Shown here: piece after piece, positions 9,682-17,678 of the stretch
Position numbering within the stretch: the stretch's first letter is position 1
Layout of the letters: each line of letters opens with the position of its first letter
Assembly (NCBI GenBank): GCA_020627705.1
Contig: JAHDGJ010000003.1
Span: forward strand, 62,001-126,000
Reading direction: 5' to 3'
Length of the DNA stretch: 64,000 bases
Source: Saprospiraceae bacterium
GTDB lineage: Bacteria; Bacteroidota; Bacteroidia; Chitinophagales; Saprospiraceae
Translations under genes and position numbers: made by a program
Notes under the pieces: generated by a model
Seen by the model: the letters and a program-made list of their open reading frames with translations, nothing else
The model's database searches: none
What the model was told of the DNA's origin: nothing

Positions 9682-12498
9682 ATGCCAAAAGACACATCAA
9701 TCAAATCCATCCTAATTATTGGCAGCGGTCCAATCATTATAGGACAAGCCTGCGAATTTGATTATTCAGGATCCCAAGCTTCTCGTTCGTTGCGAGAAGA
9801 AGGAATAGAAGTTAGTTTGATCAACAGTAACCCAGCGACGATTATGACAGATCCCGTTACTGCAGATCATATTTATCTTAAACCTTTGACGCCAGAAAGT
9901 ATTGAAGAAATACTTCAAATTCGAAACATAGATGCGGTGTTGCCAACTATGGGTGGCCAAACGGCTTTGAATCTTGCTATAGAAGCAGGAAAGATGGGTA
10001 TTTGGGAAAAATACAATGTTAAACTCGTAGGTGTTGACTTGGAGGCCATAGAATTAGCCGAAAACCGTGAACGCTTTAAAGAGCATGTTATAAACATCGG
10101 GCTATCTCATGCACCTTCAAAAATTGCAAATTCCTTTTTAGAAGGAATGGAGGCCGCACAAGAAATAGGGTTCCCGCTTGTTATAAGACCATCTTATACC
10201 CTTGGAGGTTCTGGTGCAGGCTTTGTGATGAAAGCAGAAGATTATGATGCTGCTTTACGTCGTGGATTAAATGCTTCTCCGACACATGAAGTAATGATAG
10301 ACAAAGCAGTGTTTGGTTGGAAAGAATATGAGTTGGAATTGCTCAGAGACTCCAATGACAATGTGACCATCATTTGTACCGTCGAAAACCTAGATCCAAT
10401 GGGGATTCATACAGGAGACAGTATAACTGTAGCTCCTGCAATGACCTTATCTGATACAGCATTTCAGCAAATGAGAAGTGAAGCGATAAAACTCATGCGT
10501 TCGATGGGGAATTTTGCAGGTGGGTGTAACGTCCAATTTGCCATGAATCCAGAAACGGAAGAATTAATTTGTATTGAAATAAACCCCAGAGTTTCGCGTT
10601 CTTCTGCATTGGCAAGTAAAGCCACTGGATACCCTATTGCTAAAATTGCCGCTAAACTTGCTATTGGGTATACGCTTGATGAGTTAAAAAATCAAATTAC
10701 TAAAACGACCTCTGCGTTTTTTGAACCTACCTTAGACTACGTCATCGTCAAAATGCCAAGATGGAATTTTGAAAAATTCTATGGATCAGAACCCACTTTG
10801 GGCCTTCAAATGAAATCCGTTGGGGAGGTTATGGCGATCGGTCGAACATTTTTGGAGGCTTTGCAAAAGGCTTGTCAAAGTCAAGAAAACAATAGAAGTG
10901 GTTTAGGAGCGGATAAAAAAGAATGGATCAGAACCGAGGATATCATAAAGAGGCTGGAAGTAGCAAGTGACGATCGCATTTACAGAGTAAAAGACGCACT
11001 CCGCTTAGGAGTTCCCTTAAAAACCATTCAACGACTCACCAACATTGATCCTTGGTATTTACATCAGATCAAAAGACTCGTGAAGTATGAAGATCGGTTA
11101 CTAAAATTCAACGTAGCAGAAGACATTCCAAAAGAATTCTTTAGAGAATTAAAAGAGGTGGGGTATTCGGATGCTCAAATCGCTTGGGTACTCAGAATAG
11201 ATGAAGACGAGGTCACCAAACAAAGAAAAAAACTAGGTATTCGCCGTACTTGGAAAATGGTCGATACATGTGCTGCAGAATTTGAGGCGCAAACCCCTTA
11301 CTTCTACTCCACATTTGATCAAGAGAACGAAAGCATTGTTTCCGATAAAAAGAAGATTATCGTTTTAGGCTCAGGGCCTAATCGTATTGGTCAAGGAATA
11401 GAATTTGATTATTGCTGCGTACATGGTCTTTTGGCAATTAAAGAAGCGGGCTACGAAGCGATTATGATCAATTGCAATCCAGAAACCGTTTCTACCGATT
11501 TTGACGTAGCTGACAAATTATATTTCGAACCCGTTTTTTGGGAGCATATTGAAGAAATCATCGAGCACGAGAAACCGGAAGGGGTAATCGTACAACTGGG
11601 AGGACAAACCGCATTAAAGCTTGCAGAGAAATTTACCGAAAGAGGAATCAAGATTATTGGATCAAGTTTTGATGCTTTAGACTTAGCAGAAGATCGAGGA
11701 AGATTCTCTAATATGCTCAAGGAGTTGGATATTCCTTATCCCAATTTCGGTACTGCTGCAGATGCTGACGAGGCCTTAGATGTTGCCAAAGAAGTAAGTT
11801 ATCCAGTATTGGTTCGACCATCATATGTTTTGGGAGGACAGCGTATGCGAATTGTTATCAATGATTCAGAGCTGGAGCGACATGTGTTGAGCATTTTTAA
11901 GCACATGCCTGGAAATAAAGTGCTTATAGATCAATTCTTAGAAAGAGCAAAAGAAGCTGAAGTAGATGCCATCTGTGATGGAGACGAGGTTTTGATCATG
12001 GGGATCATGGAACACATTGAACCTGCAGGAATTCACTCTGGGGACAGCTCTGCTGTATTGCCCACCTATAGCCTTTCGGAAAAGGTTGTAGAAAAGATGA
12101 AAGAGTATACCAAAAAACTTGCTTTTGCTTTGAAGATTAAAGGGCTTATAAATATTCAATTTGCAATCAAAAACGATGAGGTGTATGTGATTGAAGCTAA
12201 CCCTAGAGCATCGCGTACCACACCTTTTATTGCCAAAGCATATCAAGTGCCGTTCTTAAATATTGCTACCCATGTAATGATGGGCAATAAAAAGATTAAG
12301 GACTTTAAAGTCGATAAGAAGTTAAGTGGTTTCGCCATCAAAGTCCCTGTGTTTTCGTTCAACAAATTTCCTAATGTCGACAAGCAATTAGGTCCAGAAA
12401 TGAAGTCAACCGGAGAGGCCATTCGTTTTATTAAAGATCTGAATGATCCTTTCTTTAGAGAACTAGACCGTAATCGTTCTATTTATCTTTCGAGATAA
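9682..12498 (+). CDS. carB: carbamoyl-phosphate synthase large subunit, lacking the C-terminal allosteric domain
   Basis: Makes carbamoyl phosphate from bicarbonate, ammonia (supplied by CarA from glutamine) and two ATP, feeding pyrimidine and arginine synthesis. At 938 residues it shows both homologous halves: ATP-grasp 1 (~125-330, with RPSYTLGGSGAGFV and EINPRVSRSSALASKATGYP), the oligomerisation domain (~400-550), a second carbamate half beginning IIVLGSGPNRIGQGIEFDYC, and ATP-grasp 2 (RPSYVLGGQRMRIV, VIEANPRASRTTPFIAKA). It ends shortly after LGPEMKSTGEAIRF, where enterobacterial CarB continues with a ~140-residue MGS-like domain that binds UMP and ornithine. Short CarB forms occur in other Bacteroidota. 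carA is not in the window. Confidence 0.96.
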   Translation: MPKDTSIKSILIIGSGPIIIGQACEFDYSGSQASRSLREEGIEVSLINSNPATIMTDPVTADHIYLKPLTPESIEEILQIRNIDAVLPTMGGQTALNLAIEAGKMGIWEKYNVKLVGVDLEAIELAENRERFKEHVINIGLSHAPSKIANSFLEGMEAAQEIGFPLVIRPSYTLGGSGAGFVMKAEDYDAALRRGLNASPTHEVMIDKAVFGWKEYELELLRDSNDNVTIICTVENLDPMGIHTGDSITVAPAMTLSDTAFQQMRSEAIKLMRSMGNFAGGCNVQFAMNPETEELICIEINPRVSRSSALASKATGYPIAKIAAKLAIGYTLDELKNQITKTTSAFFEPTLDYVIVKMPRWNFEKFYGSEPTLGLQMKSVGEVMAIGRTFLEALQKACQSQENNRSGLGADKKEWIRTEDIIKRLEVASDDRIYRVKDALRLGVPLKTIQRLTNIDPWYLHQIKRLVKYEDRLLKFNVAEDIPKEFFRELKEVGYSDAQIAWVLRIDEDEVTKQRKKLGIRRTWKMVDTCAAEFEAQTPYFYSTFDQENESIVSDKKKIIVLGSGPNRIGQGIEFDYCCVHGLLAIKEAGYEAIMINCNPETVSTDFDVADKLYFEPVFWEHIEEIIEHEKPEGVIVQLGGQTALKLAEKFTERGIKIIGSSFDALDLAEDRGRFSNMLKELDIPYPNFGTAADADEALDVAKEVSYPVLVRPSYVLGGQRMRIVINDSELERHVLSIFKHMPGNKVLIDQFLERAKEAEVDAICDGDEVLIMGIMEHIEPAGIHSGDSSAVLPTYSLSEKVVEKMKEYTKKLAFALKIKGLINIQFAIKNDEVYVIEANPRASRTTPFIAKAYQVPFLNIATHVMMGNKKIKDFKVDKKLSGFAIKVPVFSFNKFPNVDKQLGPEMKSTGEAIRFIKDLNDPFFRELDRNRSIYLSR

Positions 12499-12506
12499 TG
12501 TATGTG

Positions 12507-13955
12507 CTAATCAACACTCAATGTGTATAAGTAATAATTTTCTTGTTTGAAATTTGAGCTGTTGAATTCTTTCCAGAGTTGAGCATTGGGGAAACGTCCT
12601 GAATCAATAGGTTTGGGACTTATCAAAATGACCCCACCTACATTTTTAAATTTTCCAAACAATTGTATCTCGTTTTGAGTGGGGATATATATTTTTTCTA
12701 ACCACTTAAAATATGAAAATGCTTCTCCTGTAGGCAAGGAATTAAATGTTCTACCCGCATAACCAATCACTGGAGTAGATTCAAATTTGTTTAGAGAAAC
12801 AACAGGCACTTTTGAAGGAACTTTCTCTTTAATAAACTGGCCAGCTAATTCTGCATTAGTAAAAGGCATGGTAACATCCATGTGTAAAGCCCGAATATTA
12901 TGCACAGCTAAAAACAACCCAAAAATCAGCAATGGAATATAGTTCAATGACCATTTCATCGGTTGGGTTTTAAAACTTAAATGGGACAAACAAAGAAAAA
13001 ATATAAAGAACATGCCCCATTGACGAACTCCTCCATTAAAAATCAAAACAGAAAACCCGAAAAAGAGTAAAAAGCCAACAGCAATGGTCAATTGAAAAAT
13101 ACTTTTATTCCGTAACGACCAAATCAATGAAAACAAAACAAAAATACCAGCAAGTAATCCCAACCAAGTATAGCCGTTGCGTGAAGTATCTTCGGTTAGA
13201 CCAATTAAAAAAGTATTGCTCGTTAAACCTTGAAAAGCATTAAGAACCGTCTCTGATGTGAAAATTTCTTGATTATATGCCCTCGTAAAATCATCCCTAT
13301 TGCCCCTAGGAAAAACAGTAAGGACAAAGGTCATAATGCCCAAGGCTATGGACCAAAGTGTACTAGATTTTAGCAACTTGCTGAAGGATACTTTTTGAAT
13401 CAATGAATTAACCAAAAAATAAAAACCAAAGCCCATTGCTATCAACACGCCATAAACTTCTGTTTGACACAGAAGAAACAACAACAAGGGAAGCAACCAG
13501 TTCGCTTTTAGTTGTTTTTTACCAAAAAGAATAGTTACCCAAAACGATATAAAGATTACGAAGGCATATCCCCTATTTACTATTCCATATTCGAAACTTA
13601 AAAAATAGCCAAAAGCCAATAGGACTTTAAGGTAAAGTGGAAGACTAAATTTTTTGAAAAAAAGAAACAAGAAACCCAAAACAGGCAAACAATGTGCAAA
13701 TTGAACTATGTGCTCTGCATTGTGTGGAAATAGAAATTCTAGCAAAGAGAAAACCTTTAGGTACAAATACCATAGCGCAGGATGACCTTCATAGTTTAAA
13801 AAGCCCAACATTTTTAAAAGATCCATATCAGAAGCCACAAACCATGCTTGCCATTCGTCTTTCCATAATTCGTGGAAAAAGAACTTAAATGCTATGATTA
13901 GAATGGAAAAAAAGACAAATGCACCCCATTCTTTTGACCCTTTGCTAATAAACAT
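12507..13955 (-). CDS. polytopic membrane protein, GT-C glycosyltransferase-like
   Basis: 482 residues with roughly ten to twelve hydrophobic segments. After the first helix it has WKDEWQAWFVASDMD followed by FLNYEGHPALWYLYLKVFS. An acidic pair in the first outer loop followed by a GHP(A/P)LWY-like stretch is typical of GT-C enzymes (ArnT/PMT/GT39 type), which move sugars from polyprenyl-phosphate donors. The C-terminal ~130 residues are soluble and probably outside the membrane. It is convergent with carB with only 8 bases between the stops. No partner gene indicates an acceptor, so the function stays at family level. Confidence 0.6.
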   Translation of the reverse strand: MFISKGSKEWGAFVFFSILIIAFKFFFHELWKDEWQAWFVASDMDLLKMLGFLNYEGHPALWYLYLKVFSLLEFLFPHNAEHIVQFAHCLPVLGFLFLFFKKFSLPLYLKVLLAFGYFLSFEYGIVNRGYAFVIFISFWVTILFGKKQLKANWLLPLLLFLLCQTEVYGVLIAMGFGFYFLVNSLIQKVSFSKLLKSSTLWSIALGIMTFVLTVFPRGNRDDFTRAYNQEIFTSETVLNAFQGLTSNTFLIGLTEDTSRNGYTWLGLLAGIFVLFSLIWSLRNKSIFQLTIAVGFLLFFGFSVLIFNGGVRQWGMFFIFFLCLSHLSFKTQPMKWSLNYIPLLIFGLFLAVHNIRALHMDVTMPFTNAELAGQFIKEKVPSKVPVVSLNKFESTPVIGYAGRTFNSLPTGEAFSYFKWLEKIYIPTQNEIQLFGKFKNVGGVILISPKPIDSGRFPNAQLWKEFNSSNFKQENYYLYTLSVD

Positions 13956-14037
13956 GCCCGAAAGATACTAGACTACTTACATTTTGACGTGGTAACAAAT
14001 GCATTAAACTTTAACATATATAATACCCATACATTTT

Positions 14038-14045
14038 TAATTTTG
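14038..14045 (+). promoter_or_regulatory. candidate -7 box upstream of the GHMP kinase
   Basis: TAATTTTG is an exact TAnnTTTG match. Transcription would start near 14050-14052, just downstream of the only nearby ATG (14048), so the box bears directly on which start codon the kinase uses. No TTTG lies at the usual spacing upstream. Confidence 0.4.
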
Positions 14046-14069
14046 TAATGTTTTTATAACCCTGTACAG

Positions 14070-14984
14070 ATCAAAACGAAATACTACGGACACGGTAAAC
14101 TGCTATTGACTGGTGAATATGCAGTTTTGGATGGTGCTAAAGCATTGGCCTTGCCTACAAAGAAGGGACAAAGCATGACTATCAAAAAGACCAGAGGCTC
14201 AGATCTGATTTGGGAAAGTCTGGATGATCAAGGCGAAGTGTGGTTTAGGTCAACCATTTCTCTGTTGGATTTTTCTGCAATTGCTACTTCTGATGAGCAA
14301 GTATCTAAGAAACTGCAAAAGATGCTTAAAAGTTGTGTTAGATTAAATTCAGAGTTTTTATCTAAATGGAACGGTTTTAAGGTCGAAACCCAATTGGAAT
14401 TTCCCAGAAATTGGGGATTAGGATCGAGTTCTACCCTAGTACATGCTTTGGCAGAATGGGCCGAAGTACATCCATTAATGCTCTGTTATAAATGCAGCAA
14501 TGGATCAGGATATGACGTAGCATGTGCCGGAGCTGAAGGACCAATTGTTTTTCAAAGCGATGCTGAATCAGTAAGCTATACCCCAATAGAATTTAATCCA
14601 TCCTTCAAAAACAACTTGTTTTTCTTACACCTTGGCAAAAAACAAGATTCAGAATCTCAAGTAGAGTTTTATCTCAAAAAAGCCAAAAACAGAAAGAATC
14701 TTGTTAAGGAAATAAACGCCATTACCGAAAAAATGATGGTCGTTAAAACATTAGATGAATTCGAAGCTTTAATTTGCTCTCATGAGGATTTACTCTCGCA
14801 ATGTTTGGGTGTTCCAAAAATTAAAACCCAATTTCCTGATTATTGGGGGTGCATCAAATCTCTAGGTGCGTGGGGTGGAGATTTTGCGCTGGTTACTTCT
14901 ACTCAATCTTTTGAGGATACAAAGAAGTACTTTTCTGAAAAAGGCTTAGACACATTGATTGCTTTTGAAGAGATGGTCCTTTAA
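14070..14984 (+). CDS. GYDIA-type GHMP kinase (mevalonate-pathway-like), start codon uncertain
   Basis: GHMP superfamily small-molecule kinase. The sequence shows GHGKLLLTGEYAVLDG, the ATP loop GLGSSSTLVHALAEWA, and GYDVACAGAEGPIVF, a Val-for-Ile variant of the signature naming the GYDIA family. In Bacteroidota these are assigned to mevalonate/phosphomevalonate-like phosphorylation; the exact substrate is not shown here. The conserved N-terminus lies upstream of the first usual start codon (TTG 14106), which would cut KLLLTGEY. The frame is open back to 14049 without ATG or GTG, so I begin at the ATC at 14070 as a provisional choice. An ATG at 14048 would be in frame if one T of the run at 14051-14055 were absent. 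It is upstream of nfu on the same strand, but a repeat and a promoter separate them. Confidence 0.8.
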   Translation: MKTKYYGHGKLLLTGEYAVLDGAKALALPTKKGQSMTIKKTRGSDLIWESLDDQGEVWFRSTISLLDFSAIATSDEQVSKKLQKMLKSCVRLNSEFLSKWNGFKVETQLEFPRNWGLGSSSTLVHALAEWAEVHPLMLCYKCSNGSGYDVACAGAEGPIVFQSDAESVSYTPIEFNPSFKNNLFFLHLGKKQDSESQVEFYLKKAKNRKNLVKEINAITEKMMVVKTLDEFEALICSHEDLLSQCLGVPKIKTQFPDYWGCIKSLGAWGGDFALVTSTQSFEDTKKYFSEKGLDTLIAFEEMVL

Positions 14985-14985
14985 A

Positions 14986-15016
14986 GGTTTAAGGTTTAAG
15001 GTTTAAGGTTTAAGGT
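14986..15016 (+). repeat. GGTTTAA tandem repeat, 4.4 copies
   Basis: Four perfect 7-base units (14986-15013) plus a partial GGT, starting one base after the GHMP kinase stop. It lies between that stop and the nfu promoter, so copy-number change would not alter either protein. It resembles slippage-prone simple repeats. Confidence 0.95.
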
Positions 15017-15065
15017 AGTTACAAATTAGAGTTGATCGCAAACTAAATGTGATTTACAAATGTTC

Positions 15066-15073
15066 TATTTTTG
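15066..15073 (+). promoter_or_regulatory. candidate -7 box for the Nfu-type gene
   Basis: TATTTTTG is an exact TAnnTTTG match, 21 bases before the ATG at 15095. It follows the tandem repeat, suggesting nfu has its own promoter. The -33 element is not obvious. Confidence 0.5.
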
Positions 15074-15094
15074 CACTATCAAAATTTAAAAATT

Positions 15095-15706
15095 ATGGAA
15101 GCTACAGTGAAGAGTCCAGTAATGATATATACCGAGCAGACACCAAATCCGGAGTCTCTCAAGTTCGTAACGAATAAGATGCTATACAGAGGGACAGCAG
15201 ATTTTAGAGAAGCGGATCTTGCAAAAGAATGGTCTCCATTAGCAGCGTTTTTGTTTGACCTCCCTTATGTCAAAGGGATTTACATCTGTAATAATTTTGT
15301 CACCGTAACTAAAGAATTCAATTTTAGTTGGGAAGACATTATGCTCAAACTAAAAGAAGAAATCAAGGCGTACGTTCAGGAAGATAAAGTAATCTTAAAA
15401 GAAGGTTTTGCCGAGGCAATGGCCAAAATTGAAGAAGAAAAAGGCGTGGGTTACGAATACACTGGGGAAGAGGCCGAGCTGGTTAAAAAAATAAAAGATT
15501 TAATTGATACCTATGTTAAACCAGCTGTAGAAATGGATGGTGGAAATATAGAGTTTAAGTCCTTTGATCAAGGGAAAGTAACTGTAGAGCTTCAAGGATC
15601 TTGCAGTGGATGTCCTTCTTCTTCTGTCACACTTAAAGCAGGAATTGAAGGAATGCTAAAAAGAATGGTTCCTGAGGTTACTGAAGTAGTAGCGCAGATG
15701 GGATAA
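15095..15706 (+). CDS. NifU/Nfu-type iron-sulfur cluster scaffold or carrier protein
   Basis: Fe-S cluster carrier of 203 residues with the architecture of mitochondrial NFU1. The N-terminal Nfu_N domain (~10-100; TEQTPNPESLKFVTNKML, a hallmark of the family) is followed by the NifU-like C-terminal domain (~125-203; VKPAVEMDGGNIEF), whose CSGCPSSS supplies the CxxC that holds a 4Fe-4S cluster at a dimer interface. A TTG eight codons upstream is in frame, but the ATG at 15095 gives the usual short lead to Nfu_N and follows a good promoter box. A strong terminator follows, so the gene is probably monocistronic. No other isc/suf gene is in the window. Confidence 0.92.
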   Translation: MEATVKSPVMIYTEQTPNPESLKFVTNKMLYRGTADFREADLAKEWSPLAAFLFDLPYVKGIYICNNFVTVTKEFNFSWEDIMLKLKEEIKAYVQEDKVILKEGFAEAMAKIEEEKGVGYEYTGEEAELVKKIKDLIDTYVKPAVEMDGGNIEFKSFDQGKVTVELQGSCSGCPSSSVTLKAGIEGMLKRMVPEVTEVVAQMG

Positions 15707-15768
15707 ACTAACCTTTTGAAAAATTACAACGTATAATAAGTAAGCTTAGAAATAAGCAGCCAACAATT

Positions 15769-15800
15769 AAAGCTCCGATGGTACGATCGGGGCTTTTTTT
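15769..15800 (+). terminator. rho-independent terminator after the Nfu gene
   Basis: Arms 15769-15779 and 15786-15796 form an 11-bp stem with one G-U wobble and a 6-base loop (GGTACG), followed by a T run to 15800. It separates the Nfu gene from the permease gene. Confidence 0.9.
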
Positions 15801-15875
15801 AATCCCTAAATCCAATGGATTGGTCTATCAATTGGCTTTAATCCTCAAAATCATTTCACTTTGTGATCCAAGGAC

Positions 15876-17141
15876 TTGATATTTGTACAAATTGATATTC
15901 TGGAGTTACTTCAAAACATACGAGTTGCCATTCTTTCGGTAAAAGCGAATTTCCTGCGCTCTTTACTTACCTTGATGATTATTGCAGTAGGTATATGTTG
16001 CCTGGTGGGAATTTTGACAGCAATCGATACCATTTTGTTTTCAATGAGTGACAACTTTAATCGCCTTGGTGCCAATTCGTTTAGTATTTATCCTAAATCA
16101 GAAACCATTAAGAGCAGCAAAAAGGGAAGAGCTGCAGAAAAATGGACTCCCATTAGTTTTGACGAAGCCATGCGATATAAAGAAAGATATGAATTTGGTA
16201 GCGCTCGGGTCGCCATTGATTTATACTGTACGAATTCTGCAGCATTAAGATATAAGGATATCAAAACCAATCCTACCTATCGAGTTATAGGCGTAGATGA
16301 AAATTACTTTTATGTGACTGCTTTTGAAATTGATCAAGGTCGGAATTTTAGCCAGACAGAAATTGAAAATGGAAACAGTAAAGTGATTTTGGGAAGTGAT
16401 GTAGTAAAAAAATTGTTTAAGGGAAAAGCAGAAAAGGCCATTGGCGAGTTTATGTACATCGGAAGTAACAAGTATAAAATCATTGGAACCTTAAAGCAAA
16501 AAGGAAGCAGCGGTGGAGGCTCTAATGACAGCAGAGTTTTTATTCCATTGCTCAAAGCCAAACACCTGTTCGCTACAAAAAACAGCAATTTCGCCATCAC
16601 CACATCTGTTCAAAATTCGTCAGAAGTGGATGAAGCGGTATCGACTGCTACGGGTTTAATGCGAAATGTCAGGAAGTTAAAAGCTTCTAGAGATAATAAT
16701 TTTAGAATCCGTAAAAGCGATGGCATTCTTGATATTCTAAAAGATATGACCACCGAACTGCGCTTGGCAACTATTGCCATTGCCCTTATGACACTTTTGG
16801 GTGCGGCGATAGGATTAATGAATATTATGCTCGTTTCTGTTACCGAGCGCACCAAAGAAATAGGTGTTAGAAAAGCCCTTGGAGCAACACGTAAAAATAT
16901 TTTGACTCAGTTCTTGACTGAAGCCATTGTCATATGTCAAATAGGAGGAATCGTCGGAATTATTCTTGGTGTCTTTATGGGATACGGTGTCGCTTCATAT
17001 TCGAATGCGAAATTTGTAATTCCTTGGCAATGGATGTTTTTAGGATTTACCGTTTGCATGATCGTTGGTGTAATATCAGGTCTCTACCCTGCTATGAAAG
17101 CTTCTCGTTTGGATCCGATTGAATCCTTGAGGTACGAATAG
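15876..17141 (+). CDS. MacB/FtsX-type ABC transporter permease
   Basis: 421 residues: a first membrane helix (~22-44, LLTLMIIAVGICCLVG), a long periplasmic MacB_PCD-like domain (~50-275) and three C-terminal FtsX helices (TIAIALMTLLGAAIGLMNIM, IGGIVGIILGVFMGYGV, IVGVISGLYPAMKASRLDP). The conserved coupling segment TERTKEIGVRKALGATR contacts the ATPase. MacB-like systems move lipoproteins, peptides or drugs across the envelope by mechanotransmission. No ATPase gene is adjacent; the nearest (44658) is of a different type. There is no ATG near the start: TTG at 15876 is used here, while typical homologues begin at about IDILELLQNI, so an ATT at 15891 is also conceivable. Confidence 0.88.
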   Translation: MIFVQIDILELLQNIRVAILSVKANFLRSLLTLMIIAVGICCLVGILTAIDTILFSMSDNFNRLGANSFSIYPKSETIKSSKKGRAAEKWTPISFDEAMRYKERYEFGSARVAIDLYCTNSAALRYKDIKTNPTYRVIGVDENYFYVTAFEIDQGRNFSQTEIENGNSKVILGSDVVKKLFKGKAEKAIGEFMYIGSNKYKIIGTLKQKGSSGGGSNDSRVFIPLLKAKHLFATKNSNFAITTSVQNSSEVDEAVSTATGLMRNVRKLKASRDNNFRIRKSDGILDILKDMTTELRLATIAIALMTLLGAAIGLMNIMLVSVTERTKEIGVRKALGATRKNILTQFLTEAIVICQIGGIVGIILGVFMGYGVASYSNAKFVIPWQWMFLGFTVCMIVGVISGLYPAMKASRLDPIESLRYE

Positions 17142-17147
17142 TAATTT

Positions 17148-17645
17148 TTAATTCACGCTTTCTTTGCGCAATAAAATATCAGCGGCTATAACGGCTTCGC
17201 TTTTGTTACCATAAGCAATCAACTTACCTTTTAATTGGTCTCCTTCCGAAGAAAGCTCTAGAATATAATGCCCAAAATGAGTTTTTTGGTCATTCTTATT
17301 GTAATAATCTAAAACCAAAAACCGATCATGTTTAAACCCTCCCTTTAACAGAATATTTTCTCGATAAGAAAATTGATCGCCATACTTTCCGCCATATTCA
17401 CCAAAACCTTTGACTAATTTTCCTTTGGTTTTTAAATTTATCATCATTGTTCCAACGAGCTCTTTTTCATTAACCAAATTATCTTGTCTAAAAGTACCTG
17501 TCCATTTGCCGTTTATGGCAGACTGCCTACCTCTGGATAAACTTATAAACTCTTTTTTTGAATCTAAAATTTGGAATACAGCAACACCTATAGATAACAA
17601 TGTTATCGCAACACTTACACAGGTAATTATGGTCACTAAATCCAT
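17148..17645 (-). CDS. small membrane-anchored protein of unknown function
   Basis: 165 residues from the ATG at 17645 (an in-frame TTG two codons earlier is less likely). One N-terminal helix (VTIITCVSVAITLLSIGVAV, ~3-23) is followed by a soluble domain with NGKWTGTFRQ, LVGTMMINLKTKGKLVKGFGEY and HFGHYILELSSEGDQLKGKLIAYG. This pattern of paired beta strands suggests a lipocalin-like or SMODS-associated sandwich, but I do not recognise the family. It is convergent with the permease (6 bases apart) and lies 33 bases downstream of the large T9SS protein gene, so it may be cotranscribed with it. Confidence 0.6.
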   Translation of the reverse strand: MDLVTIITCVSVAITLLSIGVAVFQILDSKKEFISLSRGRQSAINGKWTGTFRQDNLVNEKELVGTMMINLKTKGKLVKGFGEYGGKYGDQFSYRENILLKGGFKHDRFLVLDYYNKNDQKTHFGHYILELSSEGDQLKGKLIAYGNKSEAVIAADILLRKESVN

Positions 17646-17678
17646 AGCCAAAATTTCTTTCGCCCTTCGCTCTGAGTT

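Noticed and set aside
11938-12246. 102-codon minus-strand frame inside carB
   Set aside because: It is the antisense of a conserved ATP-grasp domain and has no recognisable motif; carB conservation explains the openness.
14986-15016. Telomere-like or CRISPR-like array
   Set aside because: The unit is only 7 bases with no spacers and only about four copies; it is a simple tandem repeat.
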